Notes: generated by a model from the letters alone, not told the origin. 33,319 bases of DNA from Halomonas sp. 54_146 (GCF_001507855.1 NZ_LGEN01000037.1:1-33319); one strand, 5' to 3'. Positions 17,059 to 25,957 are shown, counted from the stretch's first letter. Translations and numbers: made by a program.

Positions 17059-20000
17059 TGCGGCGCTAGCCCACACCCGCACCACCCTGCTGCTGCTGGT
17101 AAGCCTGCTACTGGCGGGTACCGCCGCGTGGCAGATGATTCCCAAAGAGGCCAATCCCGACGTTACGATACCGATGATTTATGTCGCGCTATCGCTTGAA
17201 GGGGTTAGCCCAGAAGACGGCGAACGCTTGCTGATTCGCCCTATGGAGCAGGAACTGCGCGGCATTGAAGGGTTGCGCAAGTTCACCGCGCAATCCAGCG
17301 AGGGGCATGGCTCGATCACCCTGGAATTTGACCCCGGCTTTGACCCGGACACCGCGCTGACCGATGTGCGCGACCGCGTCGATATTGCCCGCAGCGAGCT
17401 GCCTTCCGAGGCGGACGAGCCACGGGTGATGGAAGTCAACGTTTCAGAGTTTCCGGTATTAACCATCGGCCTTTCGGGGCAGTTGGATACCCGCGAGCGC
17501 ATTACCATTGCCCGGCGCTTGCAAGAAGAGATCGAAGGCATTGCCGATGTGCTCGAAGTCGACATCGCCGGTGAGCGGGAAGACCTGCTGGAAATCGTCG
17601 TTGATCCGCTGGTACTGGAGAGCTACGGGGTCGATTTTGATGCCCTGTTCAACCAGGTATCGCGCAATAATCGCCTTGTTGCAGCGGGCAGCTTGGATAC
17701 CGGCGCAGGGCGTTTGGCGCTGAAAGTCCCCGGCATTATTGAGTCCCTTGAAGACGTCATGAGCATGCCGGTGAAGGTCGATGAGGACCGGGTGGTGACC
17801 TTTGGCGATGTCGCCTGGATTAACCCCACCTACAAAGAGCCGGAAGGCTTTGCCCGCATTGATGGCCAGCCGGCGGTAGTGCTGGAAATTTCCAAACGCG
17901 CAGGTGCCAATATTATTGCAACCATTGGCGCGGTGCGTGAGCGCCTAGCCGAAGCCGATGATTTACTCCCTGAACAGCTACGCTTTACCACCATTCTGGA
18001 TGAATCGACCACCGTTGAAAATATGCTCTCCGAGCTATTAAACAACGTGCTAACCGCGGTGGTGCTAGTGCTGATTGTGGTGGTCGCGGTGATGGGCTGG
18101 CGCATGGCGCTCTTAGTAGGCCTGACCATTCCCGGTGCCTTCTTAACCGGCATTCTGTTGGTGTGGGCGTTTGGTTTTACGCTCAACATTGTGGTGCTGT
18201 TTGCGCTGATTCTAGTCGCGGGCATGCTCGTCGACGGTGCTATCGTGGTCAGCGAACTAGCCGACCGCCATTTGCATGACGGCCAAACACCTCACGAAGC
18301 ATGGCTAAACGCCGCTTCACGTATGAGCTGGCCGGTGATTGCCTCTACCGCCACCACACTGGCGGTATTTGTTCCCCTGCTGTTCTGGCCCGGCGTGGTC
18401 GGCCAGTTTATGAAGTACCTGCCCGCCACGGTGATTTTGTGCCTGCTGGCATCGCTTGCCATGGCGCTGGTATTTTTGCCCACGCTGGGGCGTTTGTTTA
18501 CCCGCTCTTCGGCGAAACAAGCAGACACAGCCCCTTCAGACACCCGCCATGCAGAGGCAACGACATCATTTGGGCGCGGCTATCGCCATTTACTGGCCAG
18601 GCTGCTGATACACCCTGGCTGGGTGCTACTGGTCACGGTGCTGTTAATGGCGCTGCTGTATACCGGCTATGCGCGCTTTAACCACGGTGTCGATTTTTTC
18701 CCCAGCGTAGAACCCGATAGCGCCCAGGTATTAGTGCGTGCCCGCGGCGATTTCTCCGCCGTGGAGACCGATGCCATTGTGCAGCGGGTAGAAGCCAAGT
18801 TATCCGGCATGAGTGAAGTAAGGGCGCTGTATGCGCGCTCCTTTGCGGTGCCCAACGAGCAAATGGGTAACGACGTGATTGGCATGCTGCAGTTCCAGTT
18901 TATCGACTGGCATCAGCGCCGCCCTGCCCAAGCTATTTTGGATGATATGGCCGAGCGCGCCCAAGATATTCCTGGTATTACGCTAGAGTTTCGGGAACAA
19001 GAGATGGGCCCCGGCGGCGGCAAACCCATTGTGCTAGAAGTGAGCGCCACTAACCCCGAAGTCGCCGATTCAGGCGTTAACCAGCTAACCCAACTCATGC
19101 GCGAGCTGGGTGGCTTTACCGACATTCAGGATAACCGCAGCCTGCCGGGCGTGGAGTGGCGGGTGAATGTGGACCGTGAAGCCGCAGCGCGCATGGGCAC
19201 CGATGTGACGACGATTGGTAGCGCGGTGCAGCTGCTCACCACAGGCCTGCAGGTGGCGAGCTACCGCCCGCCTGAAGTGTCTGACGAGGTGGATATCCGC
19301 GTGCGCCTGCCGCAAAACTGGCGTTCGTTGGATCAGCTTGAGCGCTTGACCATTAATACCCAGCGGGGTCAGGTGCCGATTTCACACTTTGTGACCCTGG
19401 AACCCGCCCCGAAAGTAGGCACCCTTAACCGCATTGATGGCCGCCGAGCGATTACCATCGACGCCGACCTCGCTGCCGGCTATCTCGCCGATGAGCGCCT
19501 GCGGGCGCTATTAGCGGCGGGCAGCGACCGCCTGCCTGAGGGCTTGATGGTTAATGTGGCAGGTGAGCAGGAAGATCAGCAGGAGGCGATGCAGTTTCTA
19601 GCCAGCGCGTTCATGATTGCTGTTGGCCTCATGGCGCTGATTCTGGTCACCCAGTTCAATAGCTTTTATCAGGCAGGGTTGGTGCTTTCGGCGATTGTAT
19701 TTTCCACCGCAGGCGTTTTGATGGGGCTACTGATTACTGGCCAGGCTTTCGGCATTGTCATGGTGGGGATGGGGGTCATTGCCTTGGCGGGTATCGTGGT
19801 CAATAACAATATCGTGTTGATCGATACCTACAATGAGCTGCGCGGCCAGGGAATGACACCCGGTGAAGCGGCACTCGAAGCGGGCTGTTTGCGCCTTCGC
19901 CCAGTGCTATTAACGGCGATTACCACCGTGCTGGGGTTAATGCCGATGGTGCTGGGTATCAATGTGGATCTGTTTACCCCCACGCTGGGCATCAACGCGC

Positions 20001-20128
20001 CCTCTGCACAGTGGTGGACACAGATGTCGAGTGCCATTGCCGGCGGGCTTACCTTCGCCACCGCGCTTACCCTGCTGCTTACGCCCTGCATGTTGGTGAT
20101 TGGGGGCAAGCTGCGGCGTTCACGCTAA
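17042..20128 (+). CDS. RND family efflux transporter permease (AcrB/HAE1-like)
   Basis: Proton-driven inner membrane pump, 1028 aa in the chosen form, with TM1 near 14-33, a large periplasmic loop, the TM2-6 block (about 335-480), TM7 near 530-550, a second periplasmic loop and TM8-12 (about 850-1025). Start ATG 17042 (MRQLISAALAHTRTTLL) with AGGA eight bases upstream, inside the end of the adaptor gene; the frame opens 48 bases earlier. In TM4 the usual Asp-Asp proton pair is LVDG: Asp398 kept, the second replaced by Gly399. In TM10 the AcrB lysine position reads VVNNNIVLID. These substitutions occur in other RND branches but mean coupling may differ from AcrB. Substrate unknown. Confidence 0.92.
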   Translation: MRQLISAALAHTRTTLLLLVSLLLAGTAAWQMIPKEANPDVTIPMIYVALSLEGVSPEDGERLLIRPMEQELRGIEGLRKFTAQSSEGHGSITLEFDPGFDPDTALTDVRDRVDIARSELPSEADEPRVMEVNVSEFPVLTIGLSGQLDTRERITIARRLQEEIEGIADVLEVDIAGEREDLLEIVVDPLVLESYGVDFDALFNQVSRNNRLVAAGSLDTGAGRLALKVPGIIESLEDVMSMPVKVDEDRVVTFGDVAWINPTYKEPEGFARIDGQPAVVLEISKRAGANIIATIGAVRERLAEADDLLPEQLRFTTILDESTTVENMLSELLNNVLTAVVLVLIVVVAVMGWRMALLVGLTIPGAFLTGILLVWAFGFTLNIVVLFALILVAGMLVDGAIVVSELADRHLHDGQTPHEAWLNAASRMSWPVIASTATTLAVFVPLLFWPGVVGQFMKYLPATVILCLLASLAMALVFLPTLGRLFTRSSAKQADTAPSDTRHAEATTSFGRGYRHLLARLLIHPGWVLLVTVLLMALLYTGYARFNHGVDFFPSVEPDSAQVLVRARGDFSAVETDAIVQRVEAKLSGMSEVRALYARSFAVPNEQMGNDVIGMLQFQFIDWHQRRPAQAILDDMAERAQDIPGITLEFREQEMGPGGGKPIVLEVSATNPEVADSGVNQLTQLMRELGGFTDIQDNRSLPGVEWRVNVDREAAARMGTDVTTIGSAVQLLTTGLQVASYRPPEVSDEVDIRVRLPQNWRSLDQLERLTINTQRGQVPISHFVTLEPAPKVGTLNRIDGRRAITIDADLAAGYLADERLRALLAAGSDRLPEGLMVNVAGEQEDQQEAMQFLASAFMIAVGLMALILVTQFNSFYQAGLVLSAIVFSTAGVLMGLLITGQAFGIVMVGMGVIALAGIVVNNNIVLIDTYNELRGQGMTPGEAALEAGCLRLRPVLLTAITTVLGLMPMVLGINVDLFTPTLGINAPSAQWWTQMSSAIAGGLTFATALTLLLTPCMLVIGGKLRRSR

Positions 20129-20285
20129 TTCTGATGAAGAAGAAATTAATACCGCCCACCCCCTTACTTACCTAAGCTTGCTTTTACAATGTTTGAGAGC
20201 TAATCAACAGCCTAGCCTCACTGACATAAGTCAAAGTATTACACGCTGGCACCCTATAGACTAAAGCATAGGTTCTAGTGAGCGT

Positions 20286-20314
20286 TTGATCGCAGTAATC
20301 TACCGGAATATATA
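20286..20314 (+). promoter_or_regulatory. Predicted sigma70 promoter of the tctCBA operon
   Basis: TTGATC (20286-20291), 17-base spacer, TATATA (20309-20314). The expected transcription start is near 20321, giving a leader of about 70 nt. The surrounding 20129-20393 gap holds no gene. Confidence 0.55.
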
Positions 20315-20326
20315 TTGCGAACAATT

Positions 20327-20350
20327 GTCCGCTGTGCAAACATCCGCTGT
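20327..20350. promoter_or_regulatory. Putative IclR-type operator at tctC
   Basis: GTCCGCTGTGCAAAC (20327-20341), pseudo-palindrome GTYYGC-N3-GCRRAC, immediately followed by a second half-like copy ATCCGCTGT (20342-20350), period about 15. It begins about six bases downstream of the predicted transcription start. The same element occurs twice in the iclR/enoyl-CoA hydratase promoter region. Confidence 0.6.
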
Positions 20351-20393
20351 AAATTCTCCACCCTACACTTCTTCAACCTACAATGAGCCTGCT

Positions 20394-21383
20394 ATGAAAA
20401 AACTTATAAATGTTCTTAGTACAGCTGCTTTTGGCAGCGCTGTAGCACTATCTCTCTCCGTTTCTACCGCCCATGCGCAGGAATGGCCGACTAAGGAAGT
20501 ACGTCTGGTTGTGCCCTACGCTCCGGGCGGTACGACGGATGTTCTTTCCCGGCGAGTGGCGGATCTGCTCAAAGACGAGCTTAACGCTAACGTAGTGGTA
20601 GAAAACCGCCCCGGCGCTGGCTCCACCGTGGCAACAGGGCGCTTGGCCCGCGGCGGTCGTGATGCGGACCATACTATTCTGATGGCCTCACCCGGCCACA
20701 CCATTGGGGCTGCTATCTACCCCAGCCTAGCTTACGACCCAGTGGAAGACTTCCTGTTCATCCAGAACATGCTAGATATCCCGAATGTCATGGTGGTTCC
20801 GGCCAACAGCCCATACGAAAGCGCGGTGGAGTTCATCGAAGCTGCCCAAGACAACAACATGTCATTCAGCAGCAGTGGCGTCGGCAGCTCTATTCACATG
20901 TCAGGTGAGCTGTTCAAGACACTGACAGGCTCTAACATGACGCACGTACCGTTTGCTGGCAGCGGCGCGGCATTGCCGGCTCTGCTCGGGGGTGACGTTG
21001 ATGTTTCCTTTGAGAACATGCCTACCGTGTTCTCTCACATCCAGTCTGGCGACCTTAGAGCACTGGCCGTGACCTCTGAAGAGCGCTCGGAGTTCCTTCC
21101 CGATGTACCGACCCTGAAAGAGATCGGCGAGCATAACCTTGATCAGTTGGTCACTACCGCCTGGTTTGGCCTGATCGCTCACAACTCTTTCCCTGAGGAG
21201 GCTTTCGCTACGATGCAGGAGGCTCTCCAGCAAGTAATGGAGCGCGAGGAGTTTACCAACTTCGTCGAACAGCTGGGTGGCGAGAAAGGGACTATCGGTG
21301 GCGATGAATTCAAGACGTTCGTCGCTGATGAAGTTGCTCGCTGGGACGCAGTGGCGGCAGAAGCCGGCCTTCGCCAAGAGTAA
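20394..21383 (+). CDS. tctC: Tripartite tricarboxylate transporter substrate-binding protein (TctC/Bug family)
   Basis: Periplasmic binding protein delivering an organic acid to the TctAB permease. 329 aa with signal peptide MKKLINVLSTAAFG...AHA (cleavage after about 28), then the Bug-family start EWPTKEVRLVVPYAPGGTTD with the ligand-carboxylate loop PYAPGG, later VVENRPGAGS, HVPFAGSG and LPDVPTLKE-like motifs. ATG 20394 is used because the signal peptide begins there; the frame opens back to 20286. First gene of the operon with tctB and tctA. A stable stem-loop follows it, which would favour more binding protein than permease. Family members bind di- and tricarboxylates and aromatic acids; the ligand here is not readable. 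Confidence 0.93.
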   Translation: MKKLINVLSTAAFGSAVALSLSVSTAHAQEWPTKEVRLVVPYAPGGTTDVLSRRVADLLKDELNANVVVENRPGAGSTVATGRLARGGRDADHTILMASPGHTIGAAIYPSLAYDPVEDFLFIQNMLDIPNVMVVPANSPYESAVEFIEAAQDNNMSFSSSGVGSSIHMSGELFKTLTGSNMTHVPFAGSGAALPALLGGDVDVSFENMPTVFSHIQSGDLRALAVTSEERSEFLPDVPTLKEIGEHNLDQLVTTAWFGLIAHNSFPEEAFATMQEALQQVMEREEFTNFVEQLGGEKGTIGGDEFKTFVADEVARWDAVAAEAGLRQE

Positions 21384-21408
21384 TAGGTTAACGTAACGGT
21401 TCATGGAT

Positions 21409-21445
21409 GAGGCGGGGGCAATATGCCCTCGCCTCTGTTGTTTTC
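21409..21445 (+). terminator. Stem-loop between tctC and tctB (likely attenuator)
   Basis: GAGGCGGGGGCA (21409-21420) pairs with TGCCCTCGCCTC (21424-21435), 12 bp with one G-T, loop ATA, followed by TGTTGTTTTC. Partial terminator or 3'-end protector for the tctC message. Confidence 0.65.
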
Positions 21446-21480
21446 ATAATGCGCTATTCATCGCGAGAGGGTAATTTCCG

Positions 21481-21981
21481 ATGACAAGTTCTCACTCAAC
21501 GGGAAGCCCACTGATCAAAGATCTTTGGGATGTGGTCGCCGGAGTTGTGCTGCTGGGATTTTCCCTACTGCTGCTGTTTTATTTGATACCCAACTATATT
21601 GGCCAACCGCCCATTGTGCAGAACCCAATGATGTCGCCACGCTGGCTGCCAACAATCGTTGGTTGGCTGCTAGCGGTGTTTTCGGTGTTGATGGTTGTTC
21701 AGGGCATGCTGGTTGCTGACGATAGCGAAGCAAGCGAGCGGCGCTTTGAACGCGGCCCCTGGATGCGCTTTGCGCTGATGGCATTAGCACTGGTGGTCTA
21801 TGTTGGCCTGTTCGAGATGCTGGGCGCCATCATCAGCGGAGTGCTGGCCACACTGATCCTGTTTATCGCCCATCCAGTGCGGACTTTGTGGGTCTACCTT
21901 CTAGCCGTCGCCTTCCCGGTAAGCGTATCGCTGCTGTTTACCGAGGTAATGAACGTACCGTTGCCGATGTTGCCGTTCTGA
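21481..21981 (+). CDS. tctB: Tripartite tricarboxylate transporter small membrane subunit TctB
   Basis: Small inner membrane subunit of the TTT permease, 166 aa, about four TM helices (about 17-37, 56-75, 95-112, 118-155), as usual for TctB/DUF1468. Features include PNYIGQPPIVQNPMMSPRWLP in the first periplasmic loop (residues about 37-57) and an ending EVMNVPLPMLPF, a form common in the family. SD GAGAGG about ten bases before the ATG. Follows tctC after 97 bp and precedes tctA by 31 bp. Confidence 0.88.
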   Translation: MTSSHSTGSPLIKDLWDVVAGVVLLGFSLLLLFYLIPNYIGQPPIVQNPMMSPRWLPTIVGWLLAVFSVLMVVQGMLVADDSEASERRFERGPWMRFALMALALVVYVGLFEMLGAIISGVLATLILFIAHPVRTLWVYLLAVAFPVSVSLLFTEVMNVPLPMLPF

Positions 21982-22012
21982 TCCAACAGCCATCTTCAAG
22001 ATCTGGTGAGTT

Positions 22013-23521
22013 ATGGAAAATATTAACGAAGTACTGCAGTTATTTCTGGCAACAGAGAACTTTATAGCCATAGCGGTAGGTGTGCTGGTCGGCGTCGTTG
22101 TTGGCTCTATTCCCGGCCTCACGGCGACCATGGCGGTGGCTCTAGCGCTGCCTTTTACGTTCTCCATGGAACCGGTGGCCGCTATCCTGTTGCTGGTGGG
22201 TATCTACAAGGGCGGCATGTATGGCGGCTCGATTACCGCTATTCTGATACGTACACCGGGGTCGCCGGCGTCGGCCTGTACGTTGCTGGATGGCTACCCG
22301 ATGGCGCAGCAGGGTAAAGCGAAAAAAGCGCTGCAAATGGCGCTCTATTCCTCTGTTATCGCAGATTTTATCTCTAATATAGCGCTGATCTTCTTTGCTG
22401 CTTATCTGGCTAAGATTGCTCTCAACTTCGGCGCACCTGAGTTTTTCTGGCTGATCTGCTTCTCACTGACCATCATCATTTCGCTGGCCAGTGGGTCAAT
22501 GATCAAAGGGTTGATTGCAGCGCTGCTGGGCATTTTGCTTTCTTTGGTGGGTCTGGACTCAGTTTTCGGGTCTCAGCGGCTTACCTTTGGAAACTATAAC
22601 CTGATGGACAGCATTTCGTTCATTCCGCTGCTGATCGGTTTGTTTGCGATTCCTGAAATCATTGAGTTCTATCGCAAGAAGATTGTGCCTCACATACGTG
22701 CCAAGGCGAGCGGCGCGGGCGTCTCGCTGGCTGAAATGAAGCGCAGTCTCACAAGCATTGTGCGGGGCAGCCTGATTGGGGTGATTATTGGTGCTATTCC
22801 AGGCACCGGAGCGACAGCCGCCGCCTTTATTTCCTACAGTGATGCCAAGCGTCGCTCGCCCCACTCCGAGCGCTTTGGTAAGGGTGAGGTAGAAGGCGTA
22901 GCCGCTTCGGAAGCAGGTAACAACGGCGTTGCCGGTGCCACGCTGATTCCATTGCTGTCGTTAGGGATTCCTGGCGATGTGATCACCGCCATCATCCTGG
23001 GTGCCTTTATGGTGCATGGCTTAACCCCAGGCCCTATCCTGTTTCAGGAAAACTTGCCTCTGATCTATGCGCTGTTCCTCGGCATTATGCTCAGCTCTGT
23101 GATCCTGCTGTTTGTGGGTAGTGCGGCCATTCGCTACTTCTCTTTGATCGCCGATATTCCCAAGTCGATTCTTTTTCCGATCGTCTTGATGTTCTGCGTT
23201 TATGGGTCTTATGCGGTCAATAACGATACCTTCGATGTATGGTTGATGCTGGCTTTTGGGGTGATGGGTTATCTATTTAACCGCACTGGCATACCGGCAG
23301 CTCCCTTCCTGATAGGCTTCATTTTAGGGCCAATGTTCGAAGACAACCTGCGTCGTTCATTGTTGATCGGTTCCAACGATCTGTCGATTTTTGTGCGTGG
23401 CCCGATCACCTGGTTCTTTATCGCCCTGACCGTAGGCTCCATTTTGCTGGCTCTTTATCGCTTTATTAGCGCGCGGCACAAAGCGAAACAGGCGGCGAAT
23501 GAACCAGAAGCAAATGCGTGA
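22013..23521 (+). CDS. tctA: Tripartite tricarboxylate transporter large permease TctA
   Basis: Large inner membrane subunit carrying out sodium- or proton-driven uptake with TctB and TctC. 502 aa, about 12 TM helices. Typical TctA signatures: GSIPGLTATMAVALALPF in the first conserved loop (about 31-48), GIYKGGMYGGSITAILI then RTPGSPASACTLLDGYPMA (about 62-100), and GAIPGTGATAAAFISY in the second inverted repeat (about 261-277), followed by EAGNNGVAGATLIPLLSLGI. SD GGTGAG before the ATG. Last gene before a terminator at 23623. Confidence 0.94.
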   Translation: MENINEVLQLFLATENFIAIAVGVLVGVVVGSIPGLTATMAVALALPFTFSMEPVAAILLLVGIYKGGMYGGSITAILIRTPGSPASACTLLDGYPMAQQGKAKKALQMALYSSVIADFISNIALIFFAAYLAKIALNFGAPEFFWLICFSLTIIISLASGSMIKGLIAALLGILLSLVGLDSVFGSQRLTFGNYNLMDSISFIPLLIGLFAIPEIIEFYRKKIVPHIRAKASGAGVSLAEMKRSLTSIVRGSLIGVIIGAIPGTGATAAAFISYSDAKRRSPHSERFGKGEVEGVAASEAGNNGVAGATLIPLLSLGIPGDVITAIILGAFMVHGLTPGPILFQENLPLIYALFLGIMLSSVILLFVGSAAIRYFSLIADIPKSILFPIVLMFCVYGSYAVNNDTFDVWLMLAFGVMGYLFNRTGIPAAPFLIGFILGPMFEDNLRRSLLIGSNDLSIFVRGPITWFFIALTVGSILLALYRFISARHKAKQAANEPEANA

Positions 23522-23566
23522 GGCGGTGACCTTACTAGATAAGTAGTCTCCTGTTTTAAACCACCT

Positions 23567-23614
23567 AGTTAACTTAAGCGATAGTTAATTTAAGTGATAG
23601 TGGATTTAAGCGTC
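23567..23614. repeat. Three 16-bp imperfect tandem repeats after tctA
   Basis: AGTTAACTTAAGCGAT (23567-23582), AGTTAATTTAAGTGAT (23583-23598), AGTGGATTTAAGCGTC (23599-23614). Located between the tctA stop and its terminator; no function evident. Confidence 0.85.
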
Positions 23615-23622
23615 AGGAAGTC

Positions 23623-23655
23623 GAGCCGGTCACCGCGTGGGGCCGGCTCTTTTTT
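23623..23655 (+). terminator. Rho-independent terminator of tctCBA
   Basis: Stem GAGCCGG (23623-23629) / CCGGCTC (23643-23649), 13-base loop, then TTTTTT (23650-23655). Confidence 0.85.
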
Positions 23656-23702
23656 ACGCCGCCGTTTTGACAAGGCCGTTTAAAAAAACAGAGAGAGCAG
23701 CG

Positions 23703-25109
23703 ATGAGTCTCATTAAAAAGGTGCCAGCGACAAGTGCATGGCCCAGCCATTTCCTTGCCGGCGTGGCCGTGCTGGCGGTGGTGCATTTATTGAGCAGCGC
23801 GACATGGGCTGAAAGCTTGGCTCAGCTGCTGTTGGCGGGGTTTCTCATACTTGGCTGGCCTAACTTCAACTCGATGGCACGCCTATTGACGCTGGCCTGT
23901 GGCGCAGTGTCTTGTTTTGCCCTGTGGCACCTTCCTTCGCCTTGGGCTGTGCTTTATGAAGCGGCCAGCGGTTTTGTATTCTTGGCCGCGTTTATGACGG
24001 CACTGGCGCTGCTTCGCCTACCGGCTTACCGCTCGCGACTTATTCGCCGCTGTGGTCAGAGTCTACTGTTGCAGCCGCCTACCTGGCGTTACCCTTTGCT
24101 CTCGCTAGGTTCAACGCTATTCGGCATCGTACTTAACTTCGGCGTGTTAAATTTATTCATGTCGATGATTGATAAGGCCAATACCCTAGGTTCCGCACAG
24201 GGGCGAGTGTGGCTACAAGAGGTACGCCGCCGACGCATGCTTCTCGCCACGTTACGCGGATTCACCCTGGCACCGCTGGTTTCCCCGCTTGGCATCGGTG
24301 TCGCCGTCGTGTTGGGTAATCTTGAATCGCTAACCTGGGCAGCGCTGTTTCCCTACGTACTGGCATCGGCAGGCATTCTTTTTTTACTCGGATGGGCCTG
24401 CGATCAGGCGGCGGGGCCTCGCCCAAAAGCCGCTGCTAACGTTACCGTGCGGCCCTCGCTGATGCCGCTGGCCTCTTTTAGCCTACTGCTGCTTGCATTA
24501 GTTATGCTGGTGTTTGCGCTTGCCTACTTACTCTCACTCCGGTTGCCTCAGGCCGTTGTTATTGGCGTACCTCTCGGAGCCTGGGCGTGGCTATCTTGGC
24601 AGTGTCGTGGCATGGGTTATGCGGGTGTAACACCTGCCGCTGCCCTGCTAGCTCGCCGCTTGCCTGATGTACTGGGTGGGATTGGTAATGAGGTGGTAGC
24701 GCTGGGTGCCGGGGCTTATCTTGGTTATCTCAGCGTGGCACTACTTGACCCCGCCCAATTGGAAGGCGTGGCCTCTGTACTTATCGCTCTTGGCAGTGCG
24801 TTGCCAGCCCTATCACTTGTATTGATCGTGGTACTTGCCCAAGTAGGGGTGAATCCCATTATCAGCGTGACCTTCTTGACCAGTATGGTGGCTCAAGTCG
24901 AGCTAGACAGTGTGTCGTTGCCGCTGTTAGCAGCAGCGATGCTCGCCGGGTGGTCGCTAACCATGGTGTCGTCGCCGTTCACAGCGGCGATGATGATAAT
25001 GTCACGATTCACCGGCATGACTGCAGGCAAAATTGGCCTGCGCTGGAATGGAGTGTTTCTGGCGGCCTCGTTAATAACGGCCGCCGTCATCTTTCGGTTG
25101 GTCAGCTGA
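23703..25109 (+). CDS. Uncharacterised multi-pass inner membrane permease
   Basis: I do not recognise the family with confidence. 468 aa, very hydrophobic, about 11-13 predicted TM helices and no signal peptide. A short basic loop (RRRRML, about 178-183) likely faces the cytoplasm. Two hairpin-like stretches, APLVSPLGIGVAVVLGN (about 193-209) in the first half and GVNPIISVTFLTSM / TMVSSPFTAAMMIMSRF in the second half, recall re-entrant loops of the ion-transporter (IT) superfamily (DcuC, CitM, ArsB, TRAP DctM), so an organic-acid carrier or exporter is possible. ATG 23703 with GAGAG seven bases upstream; the frame opens 66 bases earlier inside the terminator region. Its position suggests a role in the same pathway. 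Convergent with the SDR gene (14-bp gap). Confidence 0.75.
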   Translation: MSLIKKVPATSAWPSHFLAGVAVLAVVHLLSSATWAESLAQLLLAGFLILGWPNFNSMARLLTLACGAVSCFALWHLPSPWAVLYEAASGFVFLAAFMTALALLRLPAYRSRLIRRCGQSLLLQPPTWRYPLLSLGSTLFGIVLNFGVLNLFMSMIDKANTLGSAQGRVWLQEVRRRRMLLATLRGFTLAPLVSPLGIGVAVVLGNLESLTWAALFPYVLASAGILFLLGWACDQAAGPRPKAAANVTVRPSLMPLASFSLLLLALVMLVFALAYLLSLRLPQAVVIGVPLGAWAWLSWQCRGMGYAGVTPAAALLARRLPDVLGGIGNEVVALGAGAYLGYLSVALLDPAQLEGVASVLIALGSALPALSLVLIVVLAQVGVNPIISVTFLTSMVAQVELDSVSLPLLAAAMLAGWSLTMVSSPFTAAMMIMSRFTGMTAGKIGLRWNGVFLAASLITAAVIFRLVS

Positions 25110-25123
25110 GCAGGAAAGTTTGC

Positions 25124-25837
25124 CTACCCTACCGTCACACCGCCGCAAACGAACAATGTTTGCCCTGTAATAAAGCTGCTGCCTGGGTCGCAGAAGAAGC
25201 TGACGGCTTGCGCCACATCTTCAGGCTGCCCCATACGCTGCACAGGAATATTCTCGATGATGCGCCGCGCGCGCTCAGAATCGGGCGGGTTATTTTCCCA
25301 GAAAGCGGTGGTGGCGATAGGCCCGGGCGCGACACAGTTGACCGTAATGTTATCCGCCGCCAGCTCTAATGCCCAGGTGCGGGCCATAGATTGTAATGCG
25401 CCCTTGGTAGCGCTGTAGAGGGTGCGCGCCTCTTTACCTAGGACAACACGGCTAGCATTCATAACGATACGCCCCTGGCCACAGCGGCGCATAGCAGGCA
25501 ACAGTGCTTGGGTACATACTAATGCAGAACGTACGTTAAGATGCATTAGGGGGTCGAAGTCTTCAACGCGGGTGTCGTCAAGCAGCGCAGGACGCACTAT
25601 GCCAACATTATTGACCAGGCAAGTGACTGGATGGGCATCGGCGATGTTTTCAAGCACCTCGCGGGTAGCGTTAACATCGCTGAGGTCTACTAAATGTGCA
25701 TCTGCTTTTAGTGACTCTGCTTCTGGTGCTTCAATGTCAAGCACAATGGTGCGGTAACCGTCTTTCTGCAGGCGTAATGCGATGGCTTGGCCAATATTAC
25801 GGGCACCGCCGGTGACGACAGCAAAGGGTTCAGACAT
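25124..25837 (-). CDS. SDR family oxidoreductase (FabG-like, NAD-type)
   Basis: Classical short-chain dehydrogenase/reductase, 237 aa. Rossmann motif TGGARNIG (9-16), NNVG (76-79), Asn101, catalytic Ser129, Tyr141 and Lys145 (YSATK). Asp34 at the end of strand two (VLDIE) favours NAD(H) over NADP(H), which suits a catabolic 3-hydroxyacyl oxidation. ATG at 25835-25837 (MSEPFAVVTGG) with AGGA eight bases upstream; an upstream in-frame start would add 14 non-family residues. It is third behind iclR and the acyl-CoA dehydrogenase but separated from the latter by a 120-bp gap with a large hairpin. Substrate inferred only from context. Confidence 0.9.
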   Translation of the reverse strand: MSEPFAVVTGGARNIGQAIALRLQKDGYRTIVLDIEAPEAESLKADAHLVDLSDVNATREVLENIADAHPVTCLVNNVGIVRPALLDDTRVEDFDPLMHLNVRSALVCTQALLPAMRRCGQGRIVMNASRVVLGKEARTLYSATKGALQSMARTWALELAADNITVNCVAPGPIATTAFWENNPPDSERARRIIENIPVQRMGQPEDVAQAVSFFCDPGSSFITGQTLFVCGGVTVG

Positions 25838-25884
25838 AGCGATATCCTGTTGATAGGGCGGGAAGTCAAAACAAGTCAAAAATA

Positions 25885-25954
25885 CACAGCACGGTACGAA
25901 CGACCACGCCTACGCAGCAAACGCCGCTAGACGTGGGTTCGCTTTATTGCTGTG
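25885..25954 (-). terminator. Long imperfect hairpin between acyl-CoA dehydrogenase and SDR genes
   Basis: Nested arms CACAGCA (25885-25891)/TGCTGTG (25948-25954) and CGAAC-GA-CCACG (25897-25908)/CGTGG-GTTCG (25932-25941). On the minus strand it begins right after the dehydrogenase stop and is followed by TATTTTTG. It may act as a leaky terminator or processing site. Confidence 0.5.
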
Positions 25955-25957
25955 CGT

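Noticed and set aside
23667..23695. TTGACA at 23667-23672 as a promoter for the unknown permease
   Set aside because: No acceptable -10 element at 16-18 bases; the sequence there is AAACAGAGAG, which forms the SD.
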